Source: Ravibacter sp037191015 (lineage in GTDB: Bacteria > Bacteroidota > Bacteroidia > Cytophagales > Spirosomataceae). From it: 64,000 nucleotides of DNA. Shown here piece by piece: positions 26,422 through 36,148 of this stretch (positions are counted from its first letter, which is position 1; each line of letters starts with the position of its first letter). The stretch is from assembly GCA_037191015.1 (NCBI GenBank), contig JBBCKD010000007.1, forward strand, positions 124,001-188,000, given 5' to 3'. The position numbers and the translations under genes were made by a program. The notes under the pieces were generated by a model. The model made no database searches. It worked only from the letters and a program-made list of their open reading frames with translations, and was not told where the DNA came from.

Positions 26422-29400
26422 CAGAAAGTCAGGTTAAAGCCGAGGTTGTAGATCTTGCTTTGAGGATAGTATCCTCCCGATTGATTGCTGTTTTCCGGAT
26501 CGTAGATCTTTAGCTTGTCGATAGTAAGGAGATTGTTACCGTTAACAAAGAGCCGGAGTGCGCCGATCTTAAACTTCGATAACAGTGACACAGGCAGATC
26601 ATAACCGAGCTCCAGTGTTTTTAACCTTACAAACGAAGTATTCATCAGCCAGAAATCTGACAACTGGCCGTTTACCTCTCCCCCTCCGGCTTCGACTGTG
26701 GGCAGTGTCGGATACTTTGAATCCATGCTTCCGGGAGTATACCGATTTACAATAAACTCCTGCAGCGCATTGATCGCTATCCGGGCATGCTGATGGTAGT
26801 ACTGCCATACCCTGGCCTGCCCTGCGAAGTTTGCCCACAACGAGAGATTCTTGTAGCTTAAAGACATGTTGAGCCCGTAGGTGATTCTCGGAATATTGAT
26901 TTTGTCCGTCATCACCATGTCGGCAGCGTCGATCTTGTTATCTCCGTTAACGTCCTCATACTGCAGATCGCCAACCTTGGTTCCGGGATACACCGGGTTA
27001 TTGTCAACCTCATTCTGGGTTCTGAAAATGCCCAGCGCTTTGTAGTAGCGGGTGGCCCCGATCACATGTCCTTCGGATTTTTGCCACTCAGGAATATTTG
27101 CGGCTTCGCTGATATCTATAATTTTGTTTTTTGCATAGCCCATGTTTCCCGAAATATGGTACCTGATGGATCCGACGGTCTGGGCAGTAGACAGGGTCAG
27201 CTCAATACCCTTGTTTTCTACCACCCCGATATTCTCATTGGGAAGCTTAAGCCCGGTGTATACGGGTATCGCCAGGCTCCTGGTCGCCAGGATATTGGAT
27301 CTCCTCTGTTTAAAGACATCAATAGTGAAGCCAAGCCGGTTGTTCCACAAGCTTCCGTCAAGCCCTATATTTGAACTGGTCAGTACCTCCCAGGTCATAT
27401 TGGGATTGGGGGTAACTCCGACCGTCAACCCCTGAGAGAATGCAGATGGAAATCCGAAATGATACCCCTGATTACCCAGTGTGTACAACGCCAGGTGCTG
27501 GAATGCCGCGACTGCATCGTTACCCATTTTTCCATATGAAGCCCTGATCTTCAGCTCATCCACCCCATTCAGACTCTCCATAAATTCTTCCTGGGAGATA
27601 CGCCAGGCCGCGGAAAGCCCGGGGAAGAAACCGTACTGCTTCCCCGGGGGAAAATTAGACGAACCATCATACCTGAAATTAAAATCCAGCAGGTACCTAT
27701 CTTTAAACCCGTAGCTTACCCTTCCGAAAAAATTGTTTCTCCCGCTTTCAGACCGGATACCACTTGTCGACTGATCTACAAGACTGCCTGCAAACAACTC
27801 GTCTATTGCAAAAGAGATGAAATCTCTCCGGAAAGCCGAAAAACTGCGGTTATTGTTCAGTTGCTGTTCCATAGCAATAAAAGTGTTGAACTCGTGATCT
27901 TCAAATCGCCTCTCGTACTTCAGTCTCAGATTGGTCAGTGCGCTGATGCCGCTGCTAAAGCTTTCTGTCAGCTGCGGCTTCAGGATCCCGCCGCCCGGTT
28001 TAGAAATATACACGTCATTTATTTTGTCATAATCGTAGACCGTCCACGGGGTACGCCAGTTTTTGGTCGTTGCTACGTCATTGCTATAAGCAAAATATCC
28101 ATCCACTCCCAAACCTTCCAGCCAGGTCAGGTTAATGTCAAAAGTTGCTTTGGTAAGAAACCGCTGGGTCAGGTTATTGATATTACCCGTGGCTGAAGTC
28201 GCCATGACTGCAGGATTTTCCCCGTTCTCTATGCCTGAAGATGGCAATCCATTTGGCCAGTATACCGGAACAAACGGCACTTGCCAGAGCCGCTGAAAAG
28301 TTATCGAGGTATTGTAGGACGGATAATTCCCGTTATCCAGGCCTGCGTTTACATCCAGCCCGACTTTAATATTTTTGCTGACATTCGCGTCGATATTGGA
28401 TCTGATAGTGTAGGTTTTGAAATTGAGGCTGCCATTTTTAAATATCCCGCCCTCGTTGGAAAACGAACCCGAAACGGAGAACCTGAGATTTTCCGATCCT
28501 CCCCTGACATTTAAATTATGGCGGCTCTGGGTTGTGGCTTTCTTAAGTACTTCCCCAAACCAGTCTGTATTTGGATAATTAAGCAGGTCGCTGCCATCAG
28601 CAAATTTTCTTATTTCTTCTTCCGTATATCTCGGGCCCTGCCCTGCCTTGATCTGTAATTCATTTACATACCCGGCAAACTCGGCTGAACTTGCCATTTT
28701 GGGCAGACGGGTCGGCGTTACGATCCCCTGATTGAAAGTATATTCAATGACCGGCTTACCGGCCTTTCCGCGTTTGGTAGTTATCAAAATCACCCCGTTA
28801 GCCGCTCTCGCTCCGTATATAGCTGCAGAAGCGTCTTTCAAAACCGAGATAGATTCAATATCATTGGGATTGATCCTCTGCCATCCCGAAACGCCCTGGA
28901 TCCCGTCGACAACGACCAGCGGGCTGGTATTACCGGTAGTGCTTTTTCCCCGGATCAGGATTCCGGAATCATCTCTTCCCGGCTCTCCGGTCCTGTTGGT
29001 GGTCACCACTCCGGGCATCATACCTGCCAGGGAATTAGAGAGGTTCACGGCCGGGCTTTTCTTCACTTCGCTGCTTGACATGCTTGCCACTGATCCGGTG
29101 AGCGTTGCTTTCTTCCGGGTACCATAACCGACAACCACCACTTCCTCGAGTGCTTTTTCATCTACTTTCAGCGCAATATCGATGGTGGTCCTGCCTCCTA
29201 CTTCTATTTCCCGGGGAATATAGCCTACAAACGAAAATACCAGTACCGCCTTTTCATCCGGTACCTCCAGCCTGAACGCCCCCTCCGAATCCGTAATGGT
29301 ACCCTGCTGCGTCCCTTTTAACAGGATGCTCACGCCCGGCAGCCCTTCTCCTTCTTCGCTACTCACCCTCCCCTTTACACGGATCGCCAGGAGCGGTTCT

Positions 29401-29810
29401 TCCGGATTTTCCAGTATTGCTTCGGGAACCGCGGCAGGCGGTAAAGACGCTTCCAACTGCAGGACGATCTTATTCCTTACTATCCTGTAGGATATGCGGT
29501 TCGGCCGGAATAACTCGTCGAGCACTTCAGCGATCGTTTTGTCGGTAACCGACATGGAAACATGGCGGCCGACCGGAACTAACTGTGCACTATATACGAA
29601 TTTCACATTGGCAATGGATTCCAGTTCCGACAGAATGGTTCTGACCTCCTTTCGCTCAGCTTTAAAAGTGACCTTTTTCCTGAGCAATTCCTGTGCGCTT
29701 ACCGCGTTACCGTAGGTATTGGCAGCCGCAATAACGATAATAACCAGTTGCAGGAAGGACATTTTCATAACAGTACCTAACGGCGTTTTGAATTGTCTTA
29801 GCTTTTTCAT
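26421..29810 (-). CDS. SusC/RagA transporter with STN domain, locus 2
   Basis: This 1129-residue protein has a long N-terminal leader ending near AVSAQ, an STN domain (about 45-115, ILSELESIANVKFVYSAQLV), a carboxypeptidase-like domain (about 147-225, GEGLPGVSILLKGTQQG), a plug with the TonB-box-proximal LEEVVVVGYGTRKK, LVVVDGIQG and GARAANGVILITTK, and a barrel ending FNLTF. With FecR and ECF sigma genes upstream on the same strand, it forms a self-inducing uptake locus. It is coupled to SusD. No enzyme gene is attached, so the substrate type is open. Confidence 0.93.
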   Translation of the reverse strand: MKKLRQFKTPLGTVMKMSFLQLVIIVIAAANTYGNAVSAQELLRKKVTFKAERKEVRTILSELESIANVKFVYSAQLVPVGRHVSMSVTDKTIAEVLDELFRPNRISYRIVRNKIVLQLEASLPPAAVPEAILENPEEPLLAIRVKGRVSSEEGEGLPGVSILLKGTQQGTITDSEGAFRLEVPDEKAVLVFSFVGYIPREIEVGGRTTIDIALKVDEKALEEVVVVGYGTRKKATLTGSVASMSSSEVKKSPAVNLSNSLAGMMPGVVTTNRTGEPGRDDSGILIRGKSTTGNTSPLVVVDGIQGVSGWQRINPNDIESISVLKDASAAIYGARAANGVILITTKRGKAGKPVIEYTFNQGIVTPTRLPKMASSAEFAGYVNELQIKAGQGPRYTEEEIRKFADGSDLLNYPNTDWFGEVLKKATTQSRHNLNVRGGSENLRFSVSGSFSNEGGIFKNGSLNFKTYTIRSNIDANVSKNIKVGLDVNAGLDNGNYPSYNTSITFQRLWQVPFVPVYWPNGLPSSGIENGENPAVMATSATGNINNLTQRFLTKATFDINLTWLEGLGVDGYFAYSNDVATTKNWRTPWTVYDYDKINDVYISKPGGGILKPQLTESFSSGISALTNLRLKYERRFEDHEFNTFIAMEQQLNNNRSFSAFRRDFISFAIDELFAGSLVDQSTSGIRSESGRNNFFGRVSYGFKDRYLLDFNFRYDGSSNFPPGKQYGFFPGLSAAWRISQEEFMESLNGVDELKIRASYGKMGNDAVAAFQHLALYTLGNQGYHFGFPSAFSQGLTVGVTPNPNMTWEVLTSSNIGLDGSLWNNRLGFTIDVFKQRRSNILATRSLAIPVYTGLKLPNENIGVVENKGIELTLSTAQTVGSIRYHISGNMGYAKNKIIDISEAANIPEWQKSEGHVIGATRYYKALGIFRTQNEVDNNPVYPGTKVGDLQYEDVNGDNKIDAADMVMTDKINIPRITYGLNMSLSYKNLSLWANFAGQARVWQYYHQHARIAINALQEFIVNRYTPGSMDSKYPTLPTVEAGGGEVNGQLSDFWLMNTSFVRLKTLELGYDLPVSLLSKFKIGALRLFVNGNNLLTIDKLKIYDPENSNQSGGYYPQSKIYNLGFNLTF

Positions 29811-29910
29811 TGATTTGTTTTTGTTTAAATCCTGTGAAGATTTGGCAAAAGCTCCCCCGTTTCATTTTTCGGAATGAAATGAATGATATTAACGTATCGT
29901 AAGTCGGGAG

Positions 29911-29943
29911 AAGGCCGGAAAATGTTGCCGCATTTCCGGCCTT
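29911..29943. terminator. Hairpin between FecR and SusC of locus 2
   Basis: AAGGCCGGAAA and TTTCCGGCCTT form a perfect 11-base stem with an 11-base loop, in the 200-base gap between two minus-strand genes. The T-run is on the plus strand (TTTTT after the stem); on the minus strand only TT ends the stem. It may attenuate read-through from FecR to SusC rather than stop it fully. A second small inverted repeat, TTTCATT with AATGAAA, lies at about 29860-29880. Confidence 0.5.
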
Positions 29944-30010
29944 TTTGTCCTTACAAGTGTTGATTTAAATAGATTGTCTCGTCATAAGGTTTAGGGTTTA
30001 TGTTATATTA

Positions 30011-31060
30011 TTAAAAATCGCATCCCTGGCCTGTCATCATAACTTTATCGTCTGTTAATTCAAACCGGGCATTTACAGCTGCGCAGATGATCTCGAGCCT
30101 GCCGTAAAGGTCGTCTTTCGACAGGTCTGCCGTAATCCGGCAATTGTTCAATCTTTCGTTACTCACTTCTATTTCAAGACCATAGGCTATTTCCAGCTTC
30201 TCCAATACCGTCGATAAAGGTATTTCCCTGAAAACAAAGGCATCGGGCCTGTGGTAATCTTCTCCTTTTTCAATGATCCTGGGCTCATCAACCAGTCCCG
30301 TAACGTACTGTTCGCTTTCTGCGTAGTAGGTAACTTTCCTGTTTGGAGTCAGCGTTACGCCGCTTTTTGCGGATAACCCGGTTCCGTTGTTACCGCTGAC
30401 CGTTTTTTCTACCATTACTTTCCCCGTGATAACGGCCACCTCTATCGCGCCTGATCCTTCATTTTTCCGTATCGTGAAACTGGTGCCCAGTACTTTTGTC
30501 ACAATGTCGTCTGTATACACAAGGAAGGGTTTACCGGGATCACCGGCCACTTCAAAAAATCCGCTCCCCTTTAAATAGACGATGCGCTTGTCGCGGTCAA
30601 ATTCTTTGGCGTAAAATAAAACAGCGCCGGGATCGAGCGTAACCCGGCTTCCGTCCGACAGCATGACCTCCTTTACTGCTGAAGTAGCGTTTGAAGTTCT
30701 CTCAAGCTGCGAGATTTCAGAATCGGAAATACCGGATATCACGGCCTGCTGAACAGAAAATGTCCTATAAAACATATATCCTGTCACCAATAGAACAGAA
30801 GCGGCAGCGATCCTGAAATAGTCGGGCTGCCACCATCTTCTCTTCTCCGCAGAAGCATATACCGGTTCCTGGTGCATTCTGGACCTGATGTCCAGCCACA
30901 TTTCCTTCTTTAGTTCTTCCTCGCTCAGATCTGACCAGCTTCCTTCTTCAGGCTGCACGGAGTCATACCATATATCCATGGCACGCTTTTCCTTTGGCGT
31001 CACGACACCCTTCTGGTATCGTTCCAGTAGCCTTAAAAACCCTTTCCAGTGTTTTCGCAT
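30011..31060 (-). CDS. FecR-like anti-sigma factor, locus 2
   Basis: This 349-residue protein has a cytoplasmic N-terminus (about 1-90), a transmembrane helix (about 94-112, FRIAAASVLLVTGYMFY), a FecR periplasmic domain (about 130-240, VMLSDGSRVTLDPGAVLFY and VLGTSFTIRKNEG), and a C-terminal DUF4974 domain (about 275-345, FREIPLSTVLEKLEIAYGL). It should hold the ECF factor encoded upstream until SusC signals through its STN domain. It is 194 bases from the sigma gene, wider than in locus 1, so it may have an extra promoter of its own. Confidence 0.92.
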   Translation of the reverse strand: MRKHWKGFLRLLERYQKGVVTPKEKRAMDIWYDSVQPEEGSWSDLSEEELKKEMWLDIRSRMHQEPVYASAEKRRWWQPDYFRIAAASVLLVTGYMFYRTFSVQQAVISGISDSEISQLERTSNATSAVKEVMLSDGSRVTLDPGAVLFYAKEFDRDKRIVYLKGSGFFEVAGDPGKPFLVYTDDIVTKVLGTSFTIRKNEGSGAIEVAVITGKVMVEKTVSGNNGTGLSAKSGVTLTPNRKVTYYAESEQYVTGLVDEPRIIEKGEDYHRPDAFVFREIPLSTVLEKLEIAYGLEIEVSNERLNNCRITADLSKDDLYGRLEIICAAVNARFELTDDKVMMTGQGCDF

Positions 31061-31254
31061 AACTCTTGGCGAGAGATTAATATTCGTTTCACCTCTCAGA
31101 TAACTAAGTACCTTCAGGAAACGTCTACCGCAAAGAATTTTACCGATTATTAGAAAATTTATAGTAAACGGCTACTAGCATCTGCATTTTATCAAAATTA
31201 TCACATGTGCGGTACAGGGGATACGCTTCCCCGGGGAACAAATCAGCCGGCAGC

Positions 31255-31845
31255 TCAGACTACCCCGGGAAAAGTAAAATAAAAAATAAGGAGATAAACC
31301 ATGTAGTCCTTTAAATACCCGCGCATCAATCGTAAACCCTGGGTAATGTGGTATTCTACGGTGCGTTCAGGCATTTTAAGAAGCTCTGAAATTTCACCGG
31401 CCGACCTGTGCTCGACGCGGTTCAGCCTGAATATGTGCCGTACCTTCGGGGGAAGCTGCTCTATCCCGGCCATTATTGCATGCTGGAGCTCCTGAAAAGC
31501 CAGCGTATCTTCTGTGTTGCAGTCCGTCTCCGCTGTCTTTGTGAATACAGACAGCTCATATTGCTTTCTGACAATCTCTTTCCTTATGAAATTCAGGATG
31601 TTGTATTTTACAGCGCTGAAAAGATACCGGTCCAGCTCATCAATATGTACTTCGCCGCGCCTGAACCACAAATCCAGGAAAACATCCTGGATCAGTTCCT
31701 TTGCGTTTTCCTGCGATCCGACTTTGCCGACTGCCATCCGGTAAAGCTTATGCCAATACCGATCGTAAATTTCCTGAAAGGCGCGCTCATCTCCTGTTTC
31801 CAGAAGCAGAACCAGTTCAGCATCATTTACAATTGTATCTTTCAT
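31255..31845 (-). CDS. ECF RNA polymerase sigma factor, locus 2
   Basis: This 196-residue factor has region 2 (about 20-90, FQEIYDRYWHKLYRMAVGKV and LIQDVFLDLWFRRGE) and region 4 (about 125-180, LPPKVRHIFRLNRVEHRSAG with HTH MPERTVEYHITQGLRLMRG). A hydrophobic C-terminal end (YMVYLLIFYFTFPGVV) is common in this Bacteroidota group (sigma family with C-terminal hydrophobic tail). It pairs with the FecR encoded next. Upstream DNA (31846-31998) is AT-rich and probably holds the promoter. Confidence 0.92.
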   Translation of the reverse strand: MKDTIVNDAELVLLLETGDERAFQEIYDRYWHKLYRMAVGKVGSQENAKELIQDVFLDLWFRRGEVHIDELDRYLFSAVKYNILNFIRKEIVRKQYELSVFTKTAETDCNTEDTLAFQELQHAIMAGIEQLPPKVRHIFRLNRVEHRSAGEISELLKMPERTVEYHITQGLRLMRGYLKDYMVYLLIFYFTFPGVV

Positions 31846-31998
31846 CGTGTTCAGGTCTCGACTGCGTTAACAACTCACCACAAGATGATGAGGGATCTGA
31901 GATACGTGCCATACCTCCAATTTCCGTAAAGTAGTCAAGAAAAAATCACATAAACAAAAAATAGGCGGCAAGAGGGTTACAGATAAATAAAGCCGCTT

Positions 31999-32403
31999 TT
32001 ATTCAAGCAGATAGTTCATTTTAAGAGCCACTTTCCGCTTTGATTTAGGGATAAGTGAAGTAAAGCCAAACCATTCGCCGCCTCCTTTCCGGCCGGTAAT
32101 CGTTACATGAAGTATAAGGTCACCGTTCTCATCACGTTCCATCTTCTGTTCAATCCGGCTGATATTAGCAGGGGAATTTACCTGCTCGGAACCGTGATCC
32201 GTCTTCAGGCCGATGAGCAGCGATTTAGCAGAAAAATCAATTTCCGGCAGCCTGATTTCCGGTTTGCAGCCGAAAAAAGAGCGGTAGGTACTGTCGTCGT
32301 TCAGGGTCTTTGGGTAAAAACGATAAAGCCGGCCGTTCATTGCTTCTTTAGTCAGTACAGAGTCGTTATATTCATGTTTTTTTAACCCGACAACAAACTG
32401 CAA
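31999..32403 (-). pseudogene. Amino-terminally truncated paralogue of the 51.8-kb lipoprotein
   Basis: From LNDDSTYRSFFGCKPEIRLP to KRKVALKMNYLLE this matches the lipoprotein at 51829-52389 almost throughout (NDDSTYRSFF, ANISR, GGGEWFGFTSLIPK shared). That relative has a lipoprotein signal and about 60 further residues, which are absent here. The frame has only a TTG (32403) and an internal ATG as starts, an in-frame stop at 32418-32416, and it abuts the start of a plus-strand gene. It would produce an unexported protein, so I call it a probable truncated gene. It could still be expressed from the TTG. The domain family has no function known to me. Confidence 0.65.
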
Positions 32404-32876
32404 TGACCCCGTTATTCAAAAAACTGAACTTCAAAAACCACGCCGGGATCCTGGCAATCAATCCACCGGAATCATTTGAAAGCGAGCTGGCGGCAATGGC
32501 TGAGTTTGCGACTGTTTACGATAACGAAAGCCACGTATCTGCCATTGATTTCGTTATCGTATTTGTTACCCAACAAAATGAAATCGATGAAAGCATCCGG
32601 AAAATATACCCGAAGCTGGAAGGGGACGCCGTACTCTGGTACTGTTACCCCAAAGGTACTTCCAAAAAATACAAGTGCGATTTCAACAGGGACTGCGGCT
32701 GGGATAAAGTCGGGGAGTTTAACCTGGAAGGAGTCAGGCAGGTCGCCATCGATAAAGACTGGAGCGCTCTGCGTTTCAGAAAAACCAAGTACATCAAAAA
32801 CCTTACCCGGAATTTTGCGATCTCTGAAGAAGGGAAAAAACGGACTGACAAGACGGGCTCCCAACCGGAAGCATAG
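32403..32876 (+). CDS. DUF3052-family protein
   Basis: This 157-residue cytoplasmic protein follows the DUF3052 pattern: an N-terminal PLFKKLNFKNHAGILAINPP segment, a hydrophobic strand DFVIVFVTQQNEID, AVLWYCYPKGTSK, and the C-terminal VAIDKDWSALRFRKTKYIK, which matches the family's conserved ending. DUF3052 proteins are small alpha/beta proteins of unknown function. The gene begins at the very base where the truncated lipoprotein paralogue ends on the other strand. The C-terminal 20 residues are charged and probably disordered. Confidence 0.75.
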   Translation: MTPLFKKLNFKNHAGILAINPPESFESELAAMAEFATVYDNESHVSAIDFVIVFVTQQNEIDESIRKIYPKLEGDAVLWYCYPKGTSKKYKCDFNRDCGWDKVGEFNLEGVRQVAIDKDWSALRFRKTKYIKNLTRNFAISEEGKKRTDKTGSQPEA

Positions 32877-32888
32877 CAGTCATTGATC

Positions 32889-33830
32889 TCAAAACAGCCG
32901 CATCTGTTCCGCTTTGGGCTGTTTCCTTACCACCTGTACCGTTTCTATCAACGAAGCGGGGATCTCGCTCACAAACCTCGATATGGCTTTTTCTTCTACC
33001 TCTCTGAAGCCTTTACGTCGCCTGGCATTCGTAATGATCAGGGTGTCTTTCGCGCGGGTAAGCGCTACATAAAATAAACGTCGTTCCTCCTCCATATCCG
33101 CGTCTTTCCTCGATACCGGCGTAATGCCCTCTTCGGCTCCTGCAATGAATACCACAGGAAACTCGAGCCCTTTGGAAGCATGGAAAGTAAGCAGGTTGAC
33201 GGCATCGGTTTTGATACGGGCCACATCGGTATAGGTGTCCAATAGCAGCTTATACAGGAATTGCTCAATATCGGCCCCGTATTCCCTGGCAATATTCAGT
33301 ATCGTTTCTTTCCGGAGCAGCCCTGTATCGTCCAGTGTTTCTTCGGGGATGAATTTCCGGAAAATGAATTTCACTGTGTTCTCCGACCCGAGCTGTGCAA
33401 AATCCTGCCCGCCCAGAAGTACGGCAAGACGTTTTTCTTCAGGGTGCGCCGACAGGAATTCCTGCTTTTCTTTTTTGCTCATTTTCAAGCCGTTGGTAAG
33501 CAGGCTATCCAGGGCGATCATGTCTCCGGCATTCAGGTAAAGCTTTATCACATCGGTGATGAGATGAAAGGGATAATCCGAGAGAAAAGAGGAGGCATCG
33601 CCGAAGCGCACGGGAATGCCCGACTGCTTAAAGGAGGCAAGCAGGGAGCGACCCACGGCACGGGTACGGAACAGCACGGCTATATCGGAAAAGCCGCAGT
33701 TGCTGTCCTGGTGTGTATTGTCACCGGTCAGGTTGTGGAATCCGCCCACCAGCTTTTCAATTTCGCTGACGATAAAGGCGGCTTCTTTGTATTCGTCGTC
33801 TGCGGTAAAAAGTTTTATTTTTTGCGTCAT
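32889..33830 (-). pseudogene. Carboxy-terminal half of a split PHP-UvrD helicase
   Basis: This 313-residue frame holds the C-terminal UvrD/Rep helicase domain: DIAVLFRTRAVGRSL, motif V in LLTFHASKGLEFPVVFIAGAEEG, and motif VI in EEERRLFYVALTRAKDTL. It lacks motifs I-IV, which are in the frame upstream (33920-36142). The codons before its ATG (reading FKKTATN) stay open back to the palindromic element at 33850, so the coding sense continues upstream. I infer that one gene was broken by an inserted repeat and a frameshift. Separate translation giving two interacting halves cannot be excluded. Confidence 0.7.
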
Positions 33831-33849
33831 GTTTGTAGCTGTTTTTTTA

Positions 33850-33910
33850 AACCATTAAGGAATTAAGGACAGTTAAGAAGACCCTTAATCTTCTTAATCC
33901 CTTAACGGTT
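33850..33910. repeat. 61-base palindromic repeat in the helicase gene gap
   Basis: The ends AACCATTAAGGAATTAAG and, on the other strand, AACCGTTAAGGGATTAAG match at 16 of 18 positions, so the element is a near-perfect inverted repeat. The centre is also partly self-complementary (TTAAGAAG with CTTCTTAA). Such short TTAAG-rich palindromes look like MITE- or REP-type intergenic units. It lies exactly between the two halves of the UvrD helicase. No clear target duplication is visible. Confidence 0.6.
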
Positions 33911-33919
33911 ACAAATCTC

Positions 33920-36142
33920 TCACTCCCTCACGGCTACCAGCTCAGAAGGCTTCCGTTGTGTATTGTTACTGATGAGAGCCGAGGCCGCCTCTACGATGTA
34001 CCGGGAAGAACGATAATTCTTCTGAAGCGTAATTTCTTTAGCCCCGAAGTCGTCGCCGAACCGGAAAAACAACCGTACATCCGAGCCACGGAAACCATAA
34101 ATACTTTGATCAGGATCGCCAATGGCGAACACCTGCTTACCGGTAGCCAGCAGCTTCAGAAATTCGTATTGCAGGGGATTGATGTCCTGCAGCTCGTCTG
34201 CAGCAATATACTGGTAACGGTCCCGGCAGGCCTGCAAGTATCGCGGTTCGGTACTCCATAACCGTACAACCGCCCCAATGATATCCGCCAGATCAATACC
34301 TCCGTTCTGCCGTGTGAAATCCCGGTAAGCAGCTGCAGTCCGGGCCATTTCCGTCTCATGCTCTTCGCGGTTGCTTTCAAAATAGCTGCCCAGCTCAGCA
34401 GAGCACTTTTTAATTTCTTTTTCCACCTTATCCGGGAACAGCATACCGAGAATCACTTCACGGCTTTTATCGTCATACACCTTGTCCAGCTTTTCATCAT
34501 GTTCCTGTAAAATGGCAAAACAGATCGAATGGAACGTCCCGAGCGTAATGCCCCTTGACCGTTCCTCCAGTACGGCAGCCAGGCGTTCTTTCATTTCATC
34601 GGCTGCCTTATTGGTGAAGGTTACCGCCAGGACTTCCTCCGGCCGGGCATTTCTTTCCTGAATACAACGGGCTATCCAGCTGATAAGCGTCTTGGTTTTC
34701 CCCGTTCCCGGCCCGGCAGTAACCAACACTGCGCCTTCCGCTTCACAGGCTGTCCGCTGCTCCTTGTTAAGAGAAGGAATGCGGGCGTCTGTATACGTGT
34801 CTGCCTGTAGCTCCTGCTTCGTTATAACGGTTTCCCTGCTCTTACGTTTGCTGGTATTCTGCGCCATGCCGAACAGGTTCATCTGTCCTGTAAGCTGCGC
34901 CAGCTCGCCCTCTTTGAAAATTTTAATGACCCCGTATTCGCCGTCATAGCCGCCCTGCGGGTTTACCTGCTGGGTACGCATCCGCCTGATGGCTTCGGCA
35001 ATCACAAATCCCGCTTTCTTTTCGATATCCTCCACCGGTGTTTCCTTCAGCAGGGTGAATTCATTGCCGAAAGAGGAAATGGTTTGCTGAAACGACTGGT
35101 TCACAGCCTTGCTGGAAGGCGAGGCGCTTTTGATCTCGGCGAGGATCTCGGGCAAAGGAATGATATAGTGAAAATCTGCGGCGCCTTCGGGTCTTTGCGG
35201 TAGTGTACGGTCCGACAATTCAGTTACGCGATGCAGCACGCCGATCGTAAGGGGCTGCCCGCATTTGGGACAGGTGTTCTGATGCTTCCTGCTTTCCTCC
35301 GGCTCAAAGCACACGTCACATTTCCGGTGACCGTCCATATGATATTTGCCTTCTTCAGGGAAAAACTCATACGTCCCCAGGAATCCTCTTTTTGTCTTCA
35401 GCGCATCGAACAGGCCGCGATAGCTTCGCTCGGTATTAAACAAATTCGCTTCTCTTCCCAATTTTTGCGGAGAATGCGCATCTGAGTTGGACACCAGCGT
35501 ATATCGGTCGAGCATGCTGAGCCGCCAGTTCATTTCCGGGTCAGACGATAAGCCGGTTTCCAGCGCGAAAATATGATCCGACAAATCCCGGAAGCACTCC
35601 TTCACGCTGTCGTACCCCGATTTGGAGCCGAACATCGAAAACCAGGGCGTCCAGATATGGGCAGGGATCAGGTGCGCATCGCCGGACGTCTCCAGCACGA
35701 TTTCCAGTAAATCGCGCGAAGGTAATCCGAGGATAGGACGCCCGTCTGCCGCGAGGTTCCCGATTTGTCCCAGCTTTGCATTGATGCGGGCTACGGTTTC
35801 AAAGTCAGGGGCGTATACACAGTTGTGGTTTTTCCGTACTTTGTCACCATGCTTGTAGATGGAGCTTATTTCTGAAGTAAGACAAAACCGTACATCTATA
35901 TCCGCACATGCGAAGCCGGGGACGTCTTTCTTCGGGGGATTTTTCAGGCGGAAGAAACCTGTCCCGTCAGGCTCGAGCTTTTCCTTCAGCTCTTTGAACC
36001 ATAAAGGATGGGTAAAATCGCCCGTACCCACTACGTGTATACCTTTGATGCGCGCCCACTGGTAGAGGGTTTCCAGGTTCAGGTCCCTGCTGGTAGCCCG
36101 GGAGTAATGTGAATGCAGGTGCAGGTCGGCGATATAAAACAT
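33920..36142 (-). CDS. PHP phosphoesterase fused to UvrD-type helicase, amino-terminal part
   Basis: This 740-residue protein (ATG 36142) begins with a PHP domain (DLHLHSHYS, GTGDFTHPLW, SNSDAHSP; about 1-270) and has a four-Cys zinc ribbon (CDVCFE...CPKCGQ; about 290-320). A UvrD/Rep helicase follows from about 470: Walker A GPGTGKTKTLISW, GTFHSICFAI (motif Ib region), motif II ADELQDINPLQYE, motif III IGDPDQSIYGFRG, motif IV QKNYRS. It ends shortly after motif IV. Fused PHP-UvrD proteins are DNA repair or processing helicases of about 1050 residues. Here the C-terminal helicase domain is in a different frame across an 89-base gap. Alone this half cannot be a working helicase, but the PHP domain may still act. 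Confidence 0.8.
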   Translation of the reverse strand: MFYIADLHLHSHYSRATSRDLNLETLYQWARIKGIHVVGTGDFTHPLWFKELKEKLEPDGTGFFRLKNPPKKDVPGFACADIDVRFCLTSEISSIYKHGDKVRKNHNCVYAPDFETVARINAKLGQIGNLAADGRPILGLPSRDLLEIVLETSGDAHLIPAHIWTPWFSMFGSKSGYDSVKECFRDLSDHIFALETGLSSDPEMNWRLSMLDRYTLVSNSDAHSPQKLGREANLFNTERSYRGLFDALKTKRGFLGTYEFFPEEGKYHMDGHRKCDVCFEPEESRKHQNTCPKCGQPLTIGVLHRVTELSDRTLPQRPEGAADFHYIIPLPEILAEIKSASPSSKAVNQSFQQTISSFGNEFTLLKETPVEDIEKKAGFVIAEAIRRMRTQQVNPQGGYDGEYGVIKIFKEGELAQLTGQMNLFGMAQNTSKRKSRETVITKQELQADTYTDARIPSLNKEQRTACEAEGAVLVTAGPGTGKTKTLISWIARCIQERNARPEEVLAVTFTNKAADEMKERLAAVLEERSRGITLGTFHSICFAILQEHDEKLDKVYDDKSREVILGMLFPDKVEKEIKKCSAELGSYFESNREEHETEMARTAAAYRDFTRQNGGIDLADIIGAVVRLWSTEPRYLQACRDRYQYIAADELQDINPLQYEFLKLLATGKQVFAIGDPDQSIYGFRGSDVRLFFRFGDDFGAKEITLQKNYRSSRYIVEAASALISNNTQRKPSELVAVRE

Positions 36143-36148
36143 GAATAT

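Noticed and set aside
33850..33910. TTAAG-rich repeats as a CRISPR-like array
   Set aside because: The units form one palindrome, without regular repeats and spacers, and no cas gene is present.
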